From Butyricimonas faecalis (GTDB lineage Bacteria > Bacteroidota > Bacteroidia > Bacteroidales > Marinifilaceae), in NCBI RefSeq assembly GCF_003991565.1, contig NZ_CP032819.1:4402001-4466000 (forward strand): 64,000 nucleotides of DNA. The letters are read 5' to 3'. How positions within the stretch are numbered: the first letter of the stretch is position 1; each line of letters starts with the position of its first letter. This document shows, piece after piece, positions 8,601 through 17,563 of this stretch. Below the pieces are notes generated by a model that saw only the letters and a program-made list of their open reading frames with translations, did no database searches and was not told the DNA's origin. The translations under genes and the position numbers were made by a program.

Positions 8601-10082
8601 ATGATGAGAATGATGAAAATATATGTTTTGATATTAGGATTGGCCCTTGGAATGTGGTCTTGTGATGATTTCCTGACTGTCCGTCCGAAGTCGGATATTT
8701 TGGAAAGTGATTTATTTGCCACGTCTGTGGGTGTGGAAGATGCTTTGTATGGTGTTTATGCCAAATTGGGACAGAGTGCATTGTACGGGGAGGATATGAC
8801 GTGGGGTGTGGTCGATTTGATGGCACAATATTTTTTGTTGAACACGAATCATGGTAGTGATCGTTATGCTGTCGCGCAGTTTTCTCACGAGAACACAGAT
8901 GCGCGAGCTCGATATGGTGCGATGTGGATTCAGATGTACCAAACGATCGGTTACACGAACAATTTGATTAATGCTTTATCGGCTAAGGATGAAAATTCGA
9001 TGAGGTATTATTCCATTTACTTGGGAGAAGCTTTGGGAGTACGCGCTTTTTTGCATTTTGATTTGGTTCGATTGTTTGCCCCGCACGTGGCAAGGGAGCC
9101 GGAAGCTAGGGGAATACCTTATGTGCGGCAATGGACTCCTTTGGTAACCTCTTTTAGCACGGTGGCTGAGGTATATGCGTCCGTGATTAAGGACTTGAAA
9201 GAATCCGAACGCTTTTTGACAAAGGGAATGGAAAAAATGGATGGAGGAAATGATTTTACGAATACACCGCTGATTCATTTTAACCTGTATGCTTGTCAGG
9301 CCACGCTGGCCCGGGTGTATTGGATGAAAGAGGATATGGATAGTGCTGCCATCTATGCGCGTAAAGTAATCGAGAGTGAGAAATTCCAGTTGGCGCAACC
9401 CACGGAAATAAAAGAACTCACGGCGCAAATTATTGCGAAAAAAGAGGGAATATGGGGTATCTATAATAATCAGTTGACGGAAACATATCAGAAGGTTTTT
9501 TACGGTATTTTCAAAACAGGACTGGACGGAACGTTGTATCCGAACGCTCTTTACACGTTGTTTGATGATTTGTACCCGAGTGGCGTGGATGTGGGAAACG
9601 AAATGCGGGTGGGATGGATTCGGAAAAAAACGGGTGACGCTGAAGCTAAAGATTACTTTATGAAATTGCTTTTGGAGAGCAATATGACAGCCTCTCTACT
9701 GGACTATGGAGGTGGCATTGCCGGAATTAATATGATCCGTTTGCCCGAAATGTATCTGATTATGGCGGAGGCTTTGTTGGAAAAAGATCCGGATTTGGCC
9801 AGGGATTATTTTGATACTTTTATTGCCTCCCGCGGGTTGAATAAATTTAAAGATCGGGGAAAAGCTCTGACACAGGATGATATTAACCGGGAACGTAAAA
9901 AAGAGTTCTTCGGGGAAGGACAAGAGTTTTACAACATGAAACGGCAGATGAGAGAAGTGTATTTGACCGCGACCTCGCCTTATACGCTTCTGACGGGGAC
10001 AGAAGAGTTGTACACGCTTTTAATTCCGGATTCGGAATTTGAATACAGGTATGATGACGAAGAGGAAAGTGACATAAATTAA
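8601..10082 (+). CDS. SusD/RagB-family lipoprotein (locus B)
   Basis: 493 residues with a lipobox (LGMWSCDDF) soon after a short hydrophobic signal; ATGs at 8601, 8604 and 8613 are all possible starts. Typical SusD features are the N-terminal 'DDFLTVRPKSDI', the helix 'YLGEALGVRAFLHFDLVRLFAPHVA', the TPR-type helix around 'ATLARVYWMKEDMDSAA' and the C-terminal 'NRERKKEFFGEGQEFYNMKR'. It should bind ligand at the cell surface and gate the SusC channel encoded immediately upstream. The locus A SusD fragment shares the same downstream partners (DUF4843 and PKD-like), so the two are probably paralogous systems. Confidence 0.94.
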   Translation: MMRMMKIYVLILGLALGMWSCDDFLTVRPKSDILESDLFATSVGVEDALYGVYAKLGQSALYGEDMTWGVVDLMAQYFLLNTNHGSDRYAVAQFSHENTDARARYGAMWIQMYQTIGYTNNLINALSAKDENSMRYYSIYLGEALGVRAFLHFDLVRLFAPHVAREPEARGIPYVRQWTPLVTSFSTVAEVYASVIKDLKESERFLTKGMEKMDGGNDFTNTPLIHFNLYACQATLARVYWMKEDMDSAAIYARKVIESEKFQLAQPTEIKELTAQIIAKKEGIWGIYNNQLTETYQKVFYGIFKTGLDGTLYPNALYTLFDDLYPSGVDVGNEMRVGWIRKKTGDAEAKDYFMKLLLESNMTASLLDYGGGIAGINMIRLPEMYLIMAEALLEKDPDLARDYFDTFIASRGLNKFKDRGKALTQDDINRERKKEFFGEGQEFYNMKRQMREVYLTATSPYTLLTGTEELYTLLIPDSEFEYRYDDEEESDIN

Positions 10083-10095
10083 AATAGGACGAATT

Positions 10096-10842
10096 ATGAA
10101 ACATATAAATAGTATCAATTGGTGGATTGTTTTGGGAATTGTATTGTTTAGTGCTTGTAGCCGTGATTACCTGAGATATGATACTAGTCAGAAAGATGGA
10201 GCATATTGGACGTTGGTCGGGGATTCTCTCCCCTATGGATTTAGTTCTACATATCTTATCGATTCCACGTCTTTAAACATATACATTCAGGTCATGGGAA
10301 TGCCGCGAGATTATGATCGGGCGGTAGGCGTGGAATTGATAGATTCTTTAACGACGGGAGAAGAAAATATTCACTATTTTCTCGGAAAAGAGGCGATAGT
10401 GAAAGCCGGAGAGGTGGAAACTTCGTTGCCTTTAACCTTATATCGGAATCGGGATCCCGAGGCTTCTTTTAAGCGTGTCTCGATCGGATTCCGGCTGAAA
10501 GCAAATGAGGATTTTGACCTGGTTCCGGGAATGGGTGGTAGTGCCCCTTATCGGGTTATCCTTCAATTACAGCAGGTGGCACGCCCCGGGTGGTGGAGTG
10601 ATACATATTTGGGTAGTTTTTCGGAAGAGTTGTATGGGGCATTCATGAAACAGTTAGCAAGTCTGGAAACAACAAATCCGACTATCTACAAAACGTTGTA
10701 TAGTTATCTTTCCGGGTGGAATGCCTCGTATATTTGGCAAAATTACGAGTATGTGACAGTAAAATATATTGTACATCCTTTATATGACTATTATCAGGAG
10801 AATCCGCATCCGGATGTGAATATTCCAATGCCGAAATATTAA
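10096..10842 (+). CDS. DUF4843-type lipoprotein (locus B)
   Basis: 248 residues with lipobox (VLFSACSRDY). The central region with 'GMPRDYDRAVGVELIDSLTTGEENIHYFLGKEAIVKAGEVE' follows the same pattern as the locus A protein (DYDRP...GKHYEV...IPAGKS), which supports DUF4843. It lies 13 bp after SusD and 19 bp before the PKD-like gene, all on one transcript. Function unknown; its constant position suggests an accessory subunit of the SusCD complex. Confidence 0.8.
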   Translation: MKHINSINWWIVLGIVLFSACSRDYLRYDTSQKDGAYWTLVGDSLPYGFSSTYLIDSTSLNIYIQVMGMPRDYDRAVGVELIDSLTTGEENIHYFLGKEAIVKAGEVETSLPLTLYRNRDPEASFKRVSIGFRLKANEDFDLVPGMGGSAPYRVILQLQQVARPGWWSDTYLGSFSEELYGAFMKQLASLETTNPTIYKTLYSYLSGWNASYIWQNYEYVTVKYIVHPLYDYYQENPHPDVNIPMPKY

Positions 10843-10861
10843 TTGTAAATTATAAGAAGTT

Positions 10862-12310
10862 ATGAAAAGAATAGTTTTATATATACTGACCTCTTTGGCT
10901 TGCTTGGGAATATGGCAATCTTGTATTGATGATGAGTCGGTTGGGGTGATTCGGGAGTTGTCGTTGATTCATATAGAAGCGGCTCAAGATACTTTTTACG
11001 TGGATTTCGGACTAGATTCGAAGATTGAGGCTTCTATAACTCAATCGGGAGAAGGAAACATGACTTATGAATGGTCGTGGGGTGCCGTAAATGATGCCGG
11101 GAAAATAGTGGATTCTCTTCAGGTTATTTCAAAGGATCCCGTGTTGCATTATGCCTTTCGGAAATTGGGACAATTTAAAGTGCGTTTACGTGTGACGAAT
11201 GAAGATGGAAGTGGTTTTTATTATTTTCACCTTTTTGTTCGAACTCCTTTTCAAGAGGGGTTGCTGGTGTTGAGCGAGAATGAAAATCATGTGGGAAGAA
11301 CGTCCTTTTTGCGTACGAAAGGACCGCAAGACGTGGTTACGGGAGAGGAAGAGTTTATGCTGAACGCTTGTGAGGAAGTAAATCCGGAAATTGTGTTGAA
11401 TCATCCGCGAGACGTGTCGTGGTATAAACAGAAATTACTTGTGATATCAGATGGAGGAAAAGTGATTCACGAATATGATAAGGTGACTTTCGATTATCTG
11501 AACTCTATTCGGGTTGATCAGGAATATTCGGAAGCTAGCTTGCGTGCGTTTGTTCTCGTTGAGAATAGTCCTGTGTACAAGTCGTTGGCTTGGGGAGGGG
11601 ACAAGAAAATATGGTCCATTGATTATGAATTGGGACTTGTAACACCGAATACGGGGTCTTTTACCGAGGAAAAATATGATAAAGTTTATTTTCAAGGTGG
11701 TAGGAATGCGTTGTTCGTGAATTTTGAAGAATCTTATCTTAATCATGTATTTAGTGTGTCATTCCCGAATCAAAGGTTTTCAAGTGATGAAATTTTCAAA
11801 GGGCAGTATATCGTGAATTTCATGGCGGATGAGGGAAATAGATTGCACGTGATAACTACCGATCCGGAAAATCCATTGTCTGTGACGATAACTTATTTTG
11901 ATGATATGACAGCTCGGGCCGGATTGTTCAATTATAAAGGAGCTTTTCAAAATCCCAAAACATCATCGTATCTGGCTACACAACCCATCACGTTGACCCG
12001 GGAAACCGTGATGTTGACCAATAACACGTATTATTTGACTTTTTATGCCGAAGGGAATAAATTGTACGAGTGGATATATAAAGGTTTCACGTTGCCGGAA
12101 ACGCCTCTTATGACGTTAGACGGAGAAATTACATGTATGCAGTTGAGTTCGGACGAAAAATATGTTTATTTGGGAATATGGAATCCGGGGGCGGAAGAGG
12201 AGTTGAAGGGGAGTATTTATATTCTGGAAATGGATACGAAAAAGATCGTTCGGGAATACCGGGGAGTGGCGGATAAACCGTTGAAAATATTCTATAAGAA
12301 AGATAGTTAA
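10862..12310 (+). CDS. PKD-like family lipoprotein (locus B)
   Basis: 482 residues, lipobox at about residue 21 (GIWQSCIDDE). An N-terminal PKD-like beta domain ('GNMTYEWSWGAVNDAG...YAFRKLGQFKVRLRVTNEDGSGF', a clear PKD pattern around residues 60-120) precedes a ~350-residue beta-rich region that may be a propeller. No catalytic residues can be recognised. It is the last gene of the SusCD-lipoprotein block; a strong hairpin follows at 12318-12360 before the thioredoxin genes. Paralogue of the gene at 1650. Confidence 0.78.
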   Translation: MKRIVLYILTSLACLGIWQSCIDDESVGVIRELSLIHIEAAQDTFYVDFGLDSKIEASITQSGEGNMTYEWSWGAVNDAGKIVDSLQVISKDPVLHYAFRKLGQFKVRLRVTNEDGSGFYYFHLFVRTPFQEGLLVLSENENHVGRTSFLRTKGPQDVVTGEEEFMLNACEEVNPEIVLNHPRDVSWYKQKLLVISDGGKVIHEYDKVTFDYLNSIRVDQEYSEASLRAFVLVENSPVYKSLAWGGDKKIWSIDYELGLVTPNTGSFTEEKYDKVYFQGGRNALFVNFEESYLNHVFSVSFPNQRFSSDEIFKGQYIVNFMADEGNRLHVITTDPENPLSVTITYFDDMTARAGLFNYKGAFQNPKTSSYLATQPITLTRETVMLTNNTYYLTFYAEGNKLYEWIYKGFTLPETPLMTLDGEITCMQLSSDEKYVYLGIWNPGAEEELKGSIYILEMDTKKIVREYRGVADKPLKIFYKKDS

Positions 12311-12317
12311 ACGAATT

Positions 12318-12360
12318 TTTTTGCACGGGAGAGACGTGGAATATCCCTCCCGTGCAAAAA
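12318..12360 (+). terminator. 14-bp hairpin between PKD-like gene and TlpA block
   Basis: A perfect 14-bp stem (TTTTTGCACGGGAG / CTCCCGTGCAAAAA) with a 15-nt loop starts seven bases after the PKD-like stop codon. The A-rich 3' arm is followed by TTTAT rather than a long T run, so termination may be partial and let some transcription pass into the TlpA genes. Confidence 0.75.
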
Positions 12361-12414
12361 TTTATCCCTCCAATGAAGAGGTTTGTATGAGTATCATGTT
12401 ATGAATTGAAAGAT

Positions 12415-12966
12415 ATGAAAGTATTGTTTATTATAGTTTGTATGCTGGTAAGCATGGACTTTTCTTTTGCTGCTTGTTGGGGAGAGAATGTGGATGAGGT
12501 CGTGGCAAAAGAGAACGAGGTAAATACTCCGGGTAAGAAATTGAAACCGGGAGATCCTTCTCCTGATTTTTTGGCGGTGGATACCAGTGGACGGAAGTTT
12601 TCATTGAAGAATTTGAAAGGTAAGTACGTGTATATTGATCTTTGGGCGACGTGGTGTTCTCCTTGTAAGGCGGAAATTCCTCACCTTCAACGGTTGGAAA
12701 GGTTGTTTAAGAGGAAAAGGATCGTTTTCGTGAGCATCTCTTGCGATGATGACAGGGAGGCATGGTTGAATTATCTTCGGCGTAACAAGATGGGTGGGAT
12801 ACAGTTGAATTTTGACGGGAATCCGATGTTTCGGGGAGCGTACGGGGTGAAAGCCATTCCTCGTTTTATCTTGTTGGATAAAAAGGGGCGGGTGATTGAT
12901 CCGGATATGACAAGACCATCTGATCCGGAAACAGACGAGACATTACGTGCATTAAAGGGAATTTGA
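12415..12966 (+). CDS. TlpA-like thiol-disulphide oxidoreductase 1 (locus B)
   Basis: About 183 residues from ATG 12415; the in-frame TTG at 12406 is a weaker start. A hydrophobic signal peptide (MKVLFIIVCMLVSMDFSFAA) exports it. The AhpC/TSA-Redoxin type thioredoxin fold carries the redox motif WCSPC in the context 'GKYVYIDLWATWCSPCKAE' and the cis-Pro region 'VKAIPRFILLDKKG'. These proteins reduce disulphides outside the cytoplasm. It is one of three close paralogues in this block (the others at 12968 and 15272) and ends two bases before the next start, so they are translated from one message. Substrate unknown. Confidence 0.9.
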   Translation: MKVLFIIVCMLVSMDFSFAACWGENVDEVVAKENEVNTPGKKLKPGDPSPDFLAVDTSGRKFSLKNLKGKYVYIDLWATWCSPCKAEIPHLQRLERLFKRKRIVFVSISCDDDREAWLNYLRRNKMGGIQLNFDGNPMFRGAYGVKAIPRFILLDKKGRVIDPDMTRPSDPETDETLRALKGI

Positions 12967-12967
12967 T

Positions 12968-13519
12968 ATGTTTGGAAAAAGAGGGATGAGGTTGGTTTTT
13001 ACCCTGTTGTCGGTTGTCGCTTTCGCGAGCGTGGAGGCTGCCTTGCAACAAGATACCGTGAAGGGGGAAGAACAACCGGTTGTTTTGTTGAAAAAAGGGG
13101 ATAAAATGCCGGATTATGTTTTTAAGGATTTGAACGGTAAACGAGTCTCGTTAAAAAGTTTCCGGGGAAAATACGTGTATATCGATCTTTGGGCGACATG
13201 GTGTACCTCCTGCATAGAGCAAACTCCTTATTTTGAAAAGTTAGAGGAGGAATTCCATAATAAGAAGATTGTATTCGTGAGTATTTCCGTGGATCGTCAT
13301 CGAGAGGTTTGGGAGCGGTTGGTGAAAGCGGAGAAAAAGAGAATTTTGCAATGGGTGTGTCCGGAGGGAGAAAAGGCTCCTATTTTAAGAGATTTCGGGA
13401 TTTTGACTATTCCCCGTTTTATACTGTTGGATAAGAAAGGACGGATACTGGAAAGTAATTTCGGTATGCCTGCTTGGTCCCAGACAGAAAAGGCGTTGTC
13501 CGAATTGGATGGTATTTGA
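12968..13519 (+). CDS. TlpA-like thiol-disulphide oxidoreductase 2 (locus B)
   Basis: 183 residues with signal peptide (cleavage probably after VEAA/ALQQ) and a TlpA-type thioredoxin domain. The active-site motif is WCTSC rather than the common WCxPC, so the residue before the second Cys is Ser; this usually shifts redox potential. The cis-Pro segment is 'ILTIPRFILLDKKG'. It starts two bases after the preceding TlpA gene and lies 27 bp before the large secreted protein. It diverges from its neighbours in the middle segment, which suggests a different partner. Confidence 0.9.
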   Translation: MFGKRGMRLVFTLLSVVAFASVEAALQQDTVKGEEQPVVLLKKGDKMPDYVFKDLNGKRVSLKSFRGKYVYIDLWATWCTSCIEQTPYFEKLEEEFHNKKIVFVSISVDRHREVWERLVKAEKKRILQWVCPEGEKAPILRDFGILTIPRFILLDKKGRILESNFGMPAWSQTEKALSELDGI

Positions 13520-13546
13520 AAATGATAAAATATTGAATGAGTGGAT

Positions 13547-15256
13547 ATGAGTATAAAAAAGATATGGTGTGGTGTCGTGTTATTGGTGTGTTTGTTTCCC
13601 GCGATCGCTTTGGCGGAACGGGATGTAAACGAGTATGAATACGTGATATTGGCCGGTAAGACCGTGCGGGAGGATGCGGGATGGAATAAGGTGATCGAGG
13701 TGTTGAAAAAACGACATGATGCATTCGTTATCCCTTTTGAGAGCTGGCCGGAGGAGGCGTTGCCTGCTTTAAAGAAGGCGAATCCCCGGTATGTGGCCGT
13801 GGTAGAGAAAGCGGAGAATATTACCGCCGAGTATATTAAAATGATGCATAAAATAAACCGTAAGATGAGTTCGGGTATTTTTGGAACTTTTCTATGGGGA
13901 ATTATCACGGGATATGATGCGGAGAGTGCTATGCGTATGATTGAAGATGCTAAAACTCCTATGATTATCCGTTCGGCGTTAAGCACTGCCCCGGAAATGG
14001 AATATACATCGAGTTTTGATAAATGTGTCGTGATAGATCCTAATATAAAGAGTAATGCTTTTTCTAGACATATATCGGCATTTCAAGATGCACTGGCTAA
14101 TGCAGATCCGGAATTTGCACGACAGGTTGAACACTTGAATAAAGTGATATCGGAAAAAAGAGAAGGTGGGCAGCCTGTTGATGATTCTCTTTTATTGTTA
14201 CAGAAAGAATTTAGGGAGAAACTTCAAGTGGATCGTTATTTGCAAAAAACTAGGGTTATGGCTGTTTGGAAAGAAAAACAAAGGAAAAACGACACGTTGG
14301 CAGCCTATGAGATTATTACAGATTCGTTGTTGAATAAGTTTTTGGATTTATACGGACAATTGGATCCGAATTTGTTGTTGACTTGTTCTTATGGAATGGA
14401 GGAACTGAAGATTGTTAAGGCTCAAAATTATGCTATCCGGGTGGATCACGGAAAGTTATATGCGGATTCGAAACAAGGGAAGTTGTATTTCCCGCGGGGG
14501 AGTAATCGTCGGGTGTATTTGGCCATGGGAAACTACGGGGGTGCTACTTTTGAAAAATCAGATAATTTGGTGACCGCTTGGATCAAGGACGGTAACGTGA
14601 GTGCTTTGGCCGGGTATAGTGTTCCCGAATGGCACGGGCAAGCCGGATGGGGAACTTGGAAATTCTGGATGACTGATCCGGGACGATACACTCTTGCGGA
14701 GGCCGTGTACTTGAATACTCAGTTTATATTGAGTCGTTTGCATGAATGGAATCCGAAATTTTTGACGATTGATTATCCGGAAACGGATAACGTGGGACGT
14801 GATTATCAGGAAAGTCTCGCGACTGTCGGGCGGGCAACAGAACAGGAATTGGTCACGTTAAACCAAATGGGGTATTTGTATGACCGGGATGTGTTTGTGT
14901 ATTACGGTGATCCCAAGTGGGATGTGCGCTTGAATGGAGAAGGAAAAAAGATGTATTATGAAGTTACCGGAAAACGGAAAGGTAAAAAATATGTGCTGAC
15001 TATTCAAACGGATGGGCAATTCCGACGTCAACAGATGACGGGCAATTATTATATGGAGAAACCGGATCCTTTTAATGCAGCTACGATAGGTCGGTTGCCT
15101 TTTTCGTATTTTTTTCCGGAGAGGCTGAAAGGTGCGAAACTGGCCAAGAAATTGAAGTTTGAGGGAACGGTGGAGGTGAATGATAATTTTATTTTTATCT
15201 ATGATTGTTTTTTCGAACCGAACGAGACGTATAAAGTTGTGCTTTCTGTAGAGTGA
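13547..15256 (+). CDS. Large secreted protein, possible degenerate C25 (gingipain)-like peptidase
   Basis: About 569 residues; ATG at 13547 is preferred to GTG at 13541. It has a signal peptide ending near 'AIALAE'. Phrases such as 'NPRYVAVVEKAENITAEYIKMMHKI', 'LWGIITGYDAESAMRM', 'AGYSVPEWHGQAGWGTW' and 'VYYGDPKWDVRL' (each shown only in part) resemble, from memory, a group of secreted proteins with a C25/clan-CD-like fold. In that group I recall a His in a 'SGHAT'-like motif and a Cys in a 'GNC' motif; here the matching places read T-C-S-Y-G (Tyr about residue 282) and G-N-Y (Tyr about residue 330). If so, the catalytic dyad is lost. The gene sits inside the TlpA operon. Family assignment is tentative; function is unknown. 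Confidence 0.45.
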   Translation: MSIKKIWCGVVLLVCLFPAIALAERDVNEYEYVILAGKTVREDAGWNKVIEVLKKRHDAFVIPFESWPEEALPALKKANPRYVAVVEKAENITAEYIKMMHKINRKMSSGIFGTFLWGIITGYDAESAMRMIEDAKTPMIIRSALSTAPEMEYTSSFDKCVVIDPNIKSNAFSRHISAFQDALANADPEFARQVEHLNKVISEKREGGQPVDDSLLLLQKEFREKLQVDRYLQKTRVMAVWKEKQRKNDTLAAYEIITDSLLNKFLDLYGQLDPNLLLTCSYGMEELKIVKAQNYAIRVDHGKLYADSKQGKLYFPRGSNRRVYLAMGNYGGATFEKSDNLVTAWIKDGNVSALAGYSVPEWHGQAGWGTWKFWMTDPGRYTLAEAVYLNTQFILSRLHEWNPKFLTIDYPETDNVGRDYQESLATVGRATEQELVTLNQMGYLYDRDVFVYYGDPKWDVRLNGEGKKMYYEVTGKRKGKKYVLTIQTDGQFRRQQMTGNYYMEKPDPFNAATIGRLPFSYFFPERLKGAKLAKKLKFEGTVEVNDNFIFIYDCFFEPNETYKVVLSVE

Positions 15257-15271
15257 TAAATGAATTTTGAT

Positions 15272-15877
15272 ATGAAGAAAATAGGATTAATAAGTTTGGT
15301 TTGTTGGTTCTTTTCCCCGTTTTGCCTGATGGCGCAGGGGGTGAACGAAGCGAAGGATTCTGTAAATGTAGAAAAGGTTGATATCTTCAATGTGCTGATG
15401 AAAGCAATGGAAAATCAGCGACAGGAAGTTAATAAACAGATTGAAAAAGAGCTTGCTCCGGGAACGGAGGCACCGGATTTTAATTATCCGGATATGAAAG
15501 GGAAAATGTATTCATTAAAAGATTTTAAGGGGAAATACGTGTATATAGATGTGTGGGCCACGTGGTGTGGGCCTTGTTGCAAAGAGATTCCTTATTTGAA
15601 AGAGTTGGAAAAGAAGATGAGGAAAAAAAAGATTGTTTTTGTCAGTCTTTCCTGTGACGAAAACCCGTCAGTATGGAAGGAAATGGTGAAAAAGGAAAAA
15701 TTGGGCGGAATTCAGTTGCATATGGGGCGAGACATGAAGTTCCGGGAGGCTTACGGTATTACAGCTATTCCCCGTTTTATTTTGTTGGATAAAGAGGGAA
15801 AGATCGTGAATGCAACAATGACTCGTCCATCCGATCCGCAAACGGAAAAGGTTTTCAATGCGTTGAATGGGATTTGA
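15272..15877 (+). CDS. TlpA-like thiol-disulphide oxidoreductase 3 (locus B)
   Basis: About 201 residues from ATG 15272; ATG 15260 is also in frame and would add four residues. Signal peptide MKKIGLISLVCWFF... then a charged helix of about 40 residues ('NVLMKAMENQRQEVNKQIEKE') that the two sister proteins lack, then a TlpA domain with WCGPC and the cis-Pro region 'ITAIPRFILLDKEG'. The helix could mediate oligomerisation. Last gene of locus B, followed by a bidirectional hairpin. Exported thiol reductase by family; substrate unknown. Confidence 0.9.
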   Translation: MKKIGLISLVCWFFSPFCLMAQGVNEAKDSVNVEKVDIFNVLMKAMENQRQEVNKQIEKELAPGTEAPDFNYPDMKGKMYSLKDFKGKYVYIDVWATWCGPCCKEIPYLKELEKKMRKKKIVFVSLSCDENPSVWKEMVKKEKLGGIQLHMGRDMKFREAYGITAIPRFILLDKEGKIVNATMTRPSDPQTEKVFNALNGI

Positions 15878-15903
15878 GGGTTGTCAAGTGTATTTGTGTG
15901 TTG

Positions 15904-15941
15904 TAATGAGTTGTAATCTAGATTTGATGTACAACTCATTA
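15904..15941. terminator. Bidirectional hairpin after locus B
   Basis: A 12-bp perfect stem (TAATGAGTTGTA / TACAACTCATTA) with a 14-nt loop lies between the convergent last TlpA gene and the broken ATPase gene; its right arm overlaps the ATPase stop codon. A-T rich flanks on both sides allow termination in either direction. Confidence 0.65.
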
Positions 15942-16654
15942 TAATACAATAATTTCAAAGAAATCATGTACAGGTAGCATTTTGATTGTCATATCCTCTT
16001 TTTCGAATAAATCACTTTGATTAAGGGTAACAATATATCCTTCTTTCAAACCCAAATTTTGCATGGCTCCTAATAGACCGTTGAATTCTCTGTCGAAATT
16101 CTCGTCATTTATAGTTAAGCATACTTGTATAGCTTCTTTTACTGTATTTTTTTCCATCGTGATAAAATCACATTCTCCTTTATCCTTATAATAGAAAATA
16201 TGCTTGTATTTTCGACGTAGGTGTAAGAATATAAGATTCTCTAAACGTCGACCCATATTGTCGCTTATTGATATGGAGTTTTCCGTATATAACCCCATGT
16301 CCATAATATATACTTTTTTCGGATTACGTGCTTGAACTTTTAATGAATGATTGAATATCGGAACAAATTCAAGTAAATAAGCATCTTGCAGGAATGAAAA
16401 ATATTCTAAGAAAGTTGCGGGAGATTTTATGTCAAACATGCCGACTAATCTCTACGAAGTAATTGTAAAAGGAGGGTGCTTTTCCCACACCGGCGTATTC
16501 CTGTAATGATCGTTGCAAATGAATTTGCAATAGGTATATCCACAAGTGCATCACGGGTAAATCCCGTATCTTGTTTCAGAAAAGTCTCCTTTTGTGAATT
16601 TATTACTAAGGCGATTTCTTCTTGCCTTGTCTTTAATTGAATTTCTTTCAACAC
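15939..16654 (-). pseudogene. AAA ATPase with DUF4143, internally deleted
   Basis: Two adjacent minus-strand segments are the two ends of one family. The upstream part (about 16654 down to 16445) has the N-terminus and Walker A 'ITGIRRCGKSTLLLQLL', then stops. The downstream part (16439-15939) resumes at the DUF4143 region ('FDIKSPATFLEYFSFLQDAYLL...GRRLENLIFLHLRRKYKHIFYYKDKGECDFI', in part), with the PD-(D/E)XK-like 'GECDFI' motif. Intact members are about 380-400 residues; the Walker B and sensor region of roughly 170 residues is missing. Such ATPases are common accessory genes in Bacteroidota with unclear roles. The likely original start is GTG/TTG near 16654. Confidence 0.8.
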
Positions 16655-16942
16655 AAATATAAGATATCTTTCAATATAATGAAAGAAGTTACAAGGAAAG
16701 GTGTTCAAATTTCTTGTTGTATGAAATCGGTTTGCAAATAAAGTATAGTGAGTGTTAATTGGGAGAAAGGTGAGAGTAAAGTTCATACGGGGGTTGGCCG
16801 AGAGTGTTTACTAGAGAACAAAGACGTTCTAAGAGAGTGGGTATTGAGCGACTATGACACGTCGGTGCTCTGTAGTTGTGAACTTATTTCTAGGTTAGCT
16901 GTTTATTAACTGTTAGTGAAATGTAAATTTGCCAGTATGGGG

Positions 16943-17560
16943 TTATCCGTTTAAACTAAATTTTATCCGGTTGACTAAGGAGCGTCCCAGCGTGAGTTCG
17001 TCGGTGTATTCGAGGTCGTTACCGATGGCTATGCCTTTAGCGAGGGTGCTGACCGTGATTTCATCCTGGCGGGGGAGTTTTTTGAAGATGTAATATCCCG
17101 TGGTGTCTCCTTCGATGGTGGCCCGCAAGGCGAAAATGACCTCTTTCACGGAAGGATTGGCTACTCGTTCCAATAGAGAATTTATGTGGAGGTCGGAGGG
17201 GCCGATGCCGTCCATGGGGGAGATGATTCCTCCTAAAACATGGTAAAGTCCGTGGTATTGTCCGGTGGCTTCGAGGGACATGATGTCCTTGATGTTTTCC
17301 ACGACGCATAGGGTCTGGGTATCCCGTTTGGGATCGGAACAGATGTCACAGATGTCACTGTCGGAAATGTTATGGCATTGTGTACACTCCTTGATGGATT
17401 CTTTTAAGGCGGTGATGCTGTCCGTGAATTGTTTTACTTCTTCGGGGCTTTGGCGAAGCATGTGTAACACGTAGCGTAAGGCTGTTTTGCGTCCGATTCC
17501 CGGGAGGGAAGCAAATTGTTCTACCGCTTTTTCCAATAGTTTGGAAGATAAAGATTGCAT
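16943..17560 (-). CDS. recR: Recombination mediator RecR
   Basis: 205 residues, the normal length. N-terminal helix-hairpin-helix ('LPGIGRKTALRYVLHML'), a four-cysteine zinc finger (CTQCHNISDSDICDIC, residues about 59-74), then a Toprim domain ('LCVVENIKDIMSLEATGQYHGLYHVLGG' in part) and the C-terminal Walker-B-like region. RecR works with RecF and RecO to load RecA on SSB-coated DNA at gaps. It starts three bases after the recJ stop codon on the same strand, so recJ and recR form an operon of two recombination-repair genes. Confidence 0.97.
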   Translation of the reverse strand: MQSLSSKLLEKAVEQFASLPGIGRKTALRYVLHMLRQSPEEVKQFTDSITALKESIKECTQCHNISDSDICDICSDPKRDTQTLCVVENIKDIMSLEATGQYHGLYHVLGGIISPMDGIGPSDLHINSLLERVANPSVKEVIFALRATIEGDTTGYYIFKKLPRQDEITVSTLAKGIAIGNDLEYTDELTLGRSLVNRIKFSLNG

Positions 17561-17563
17561 GTT

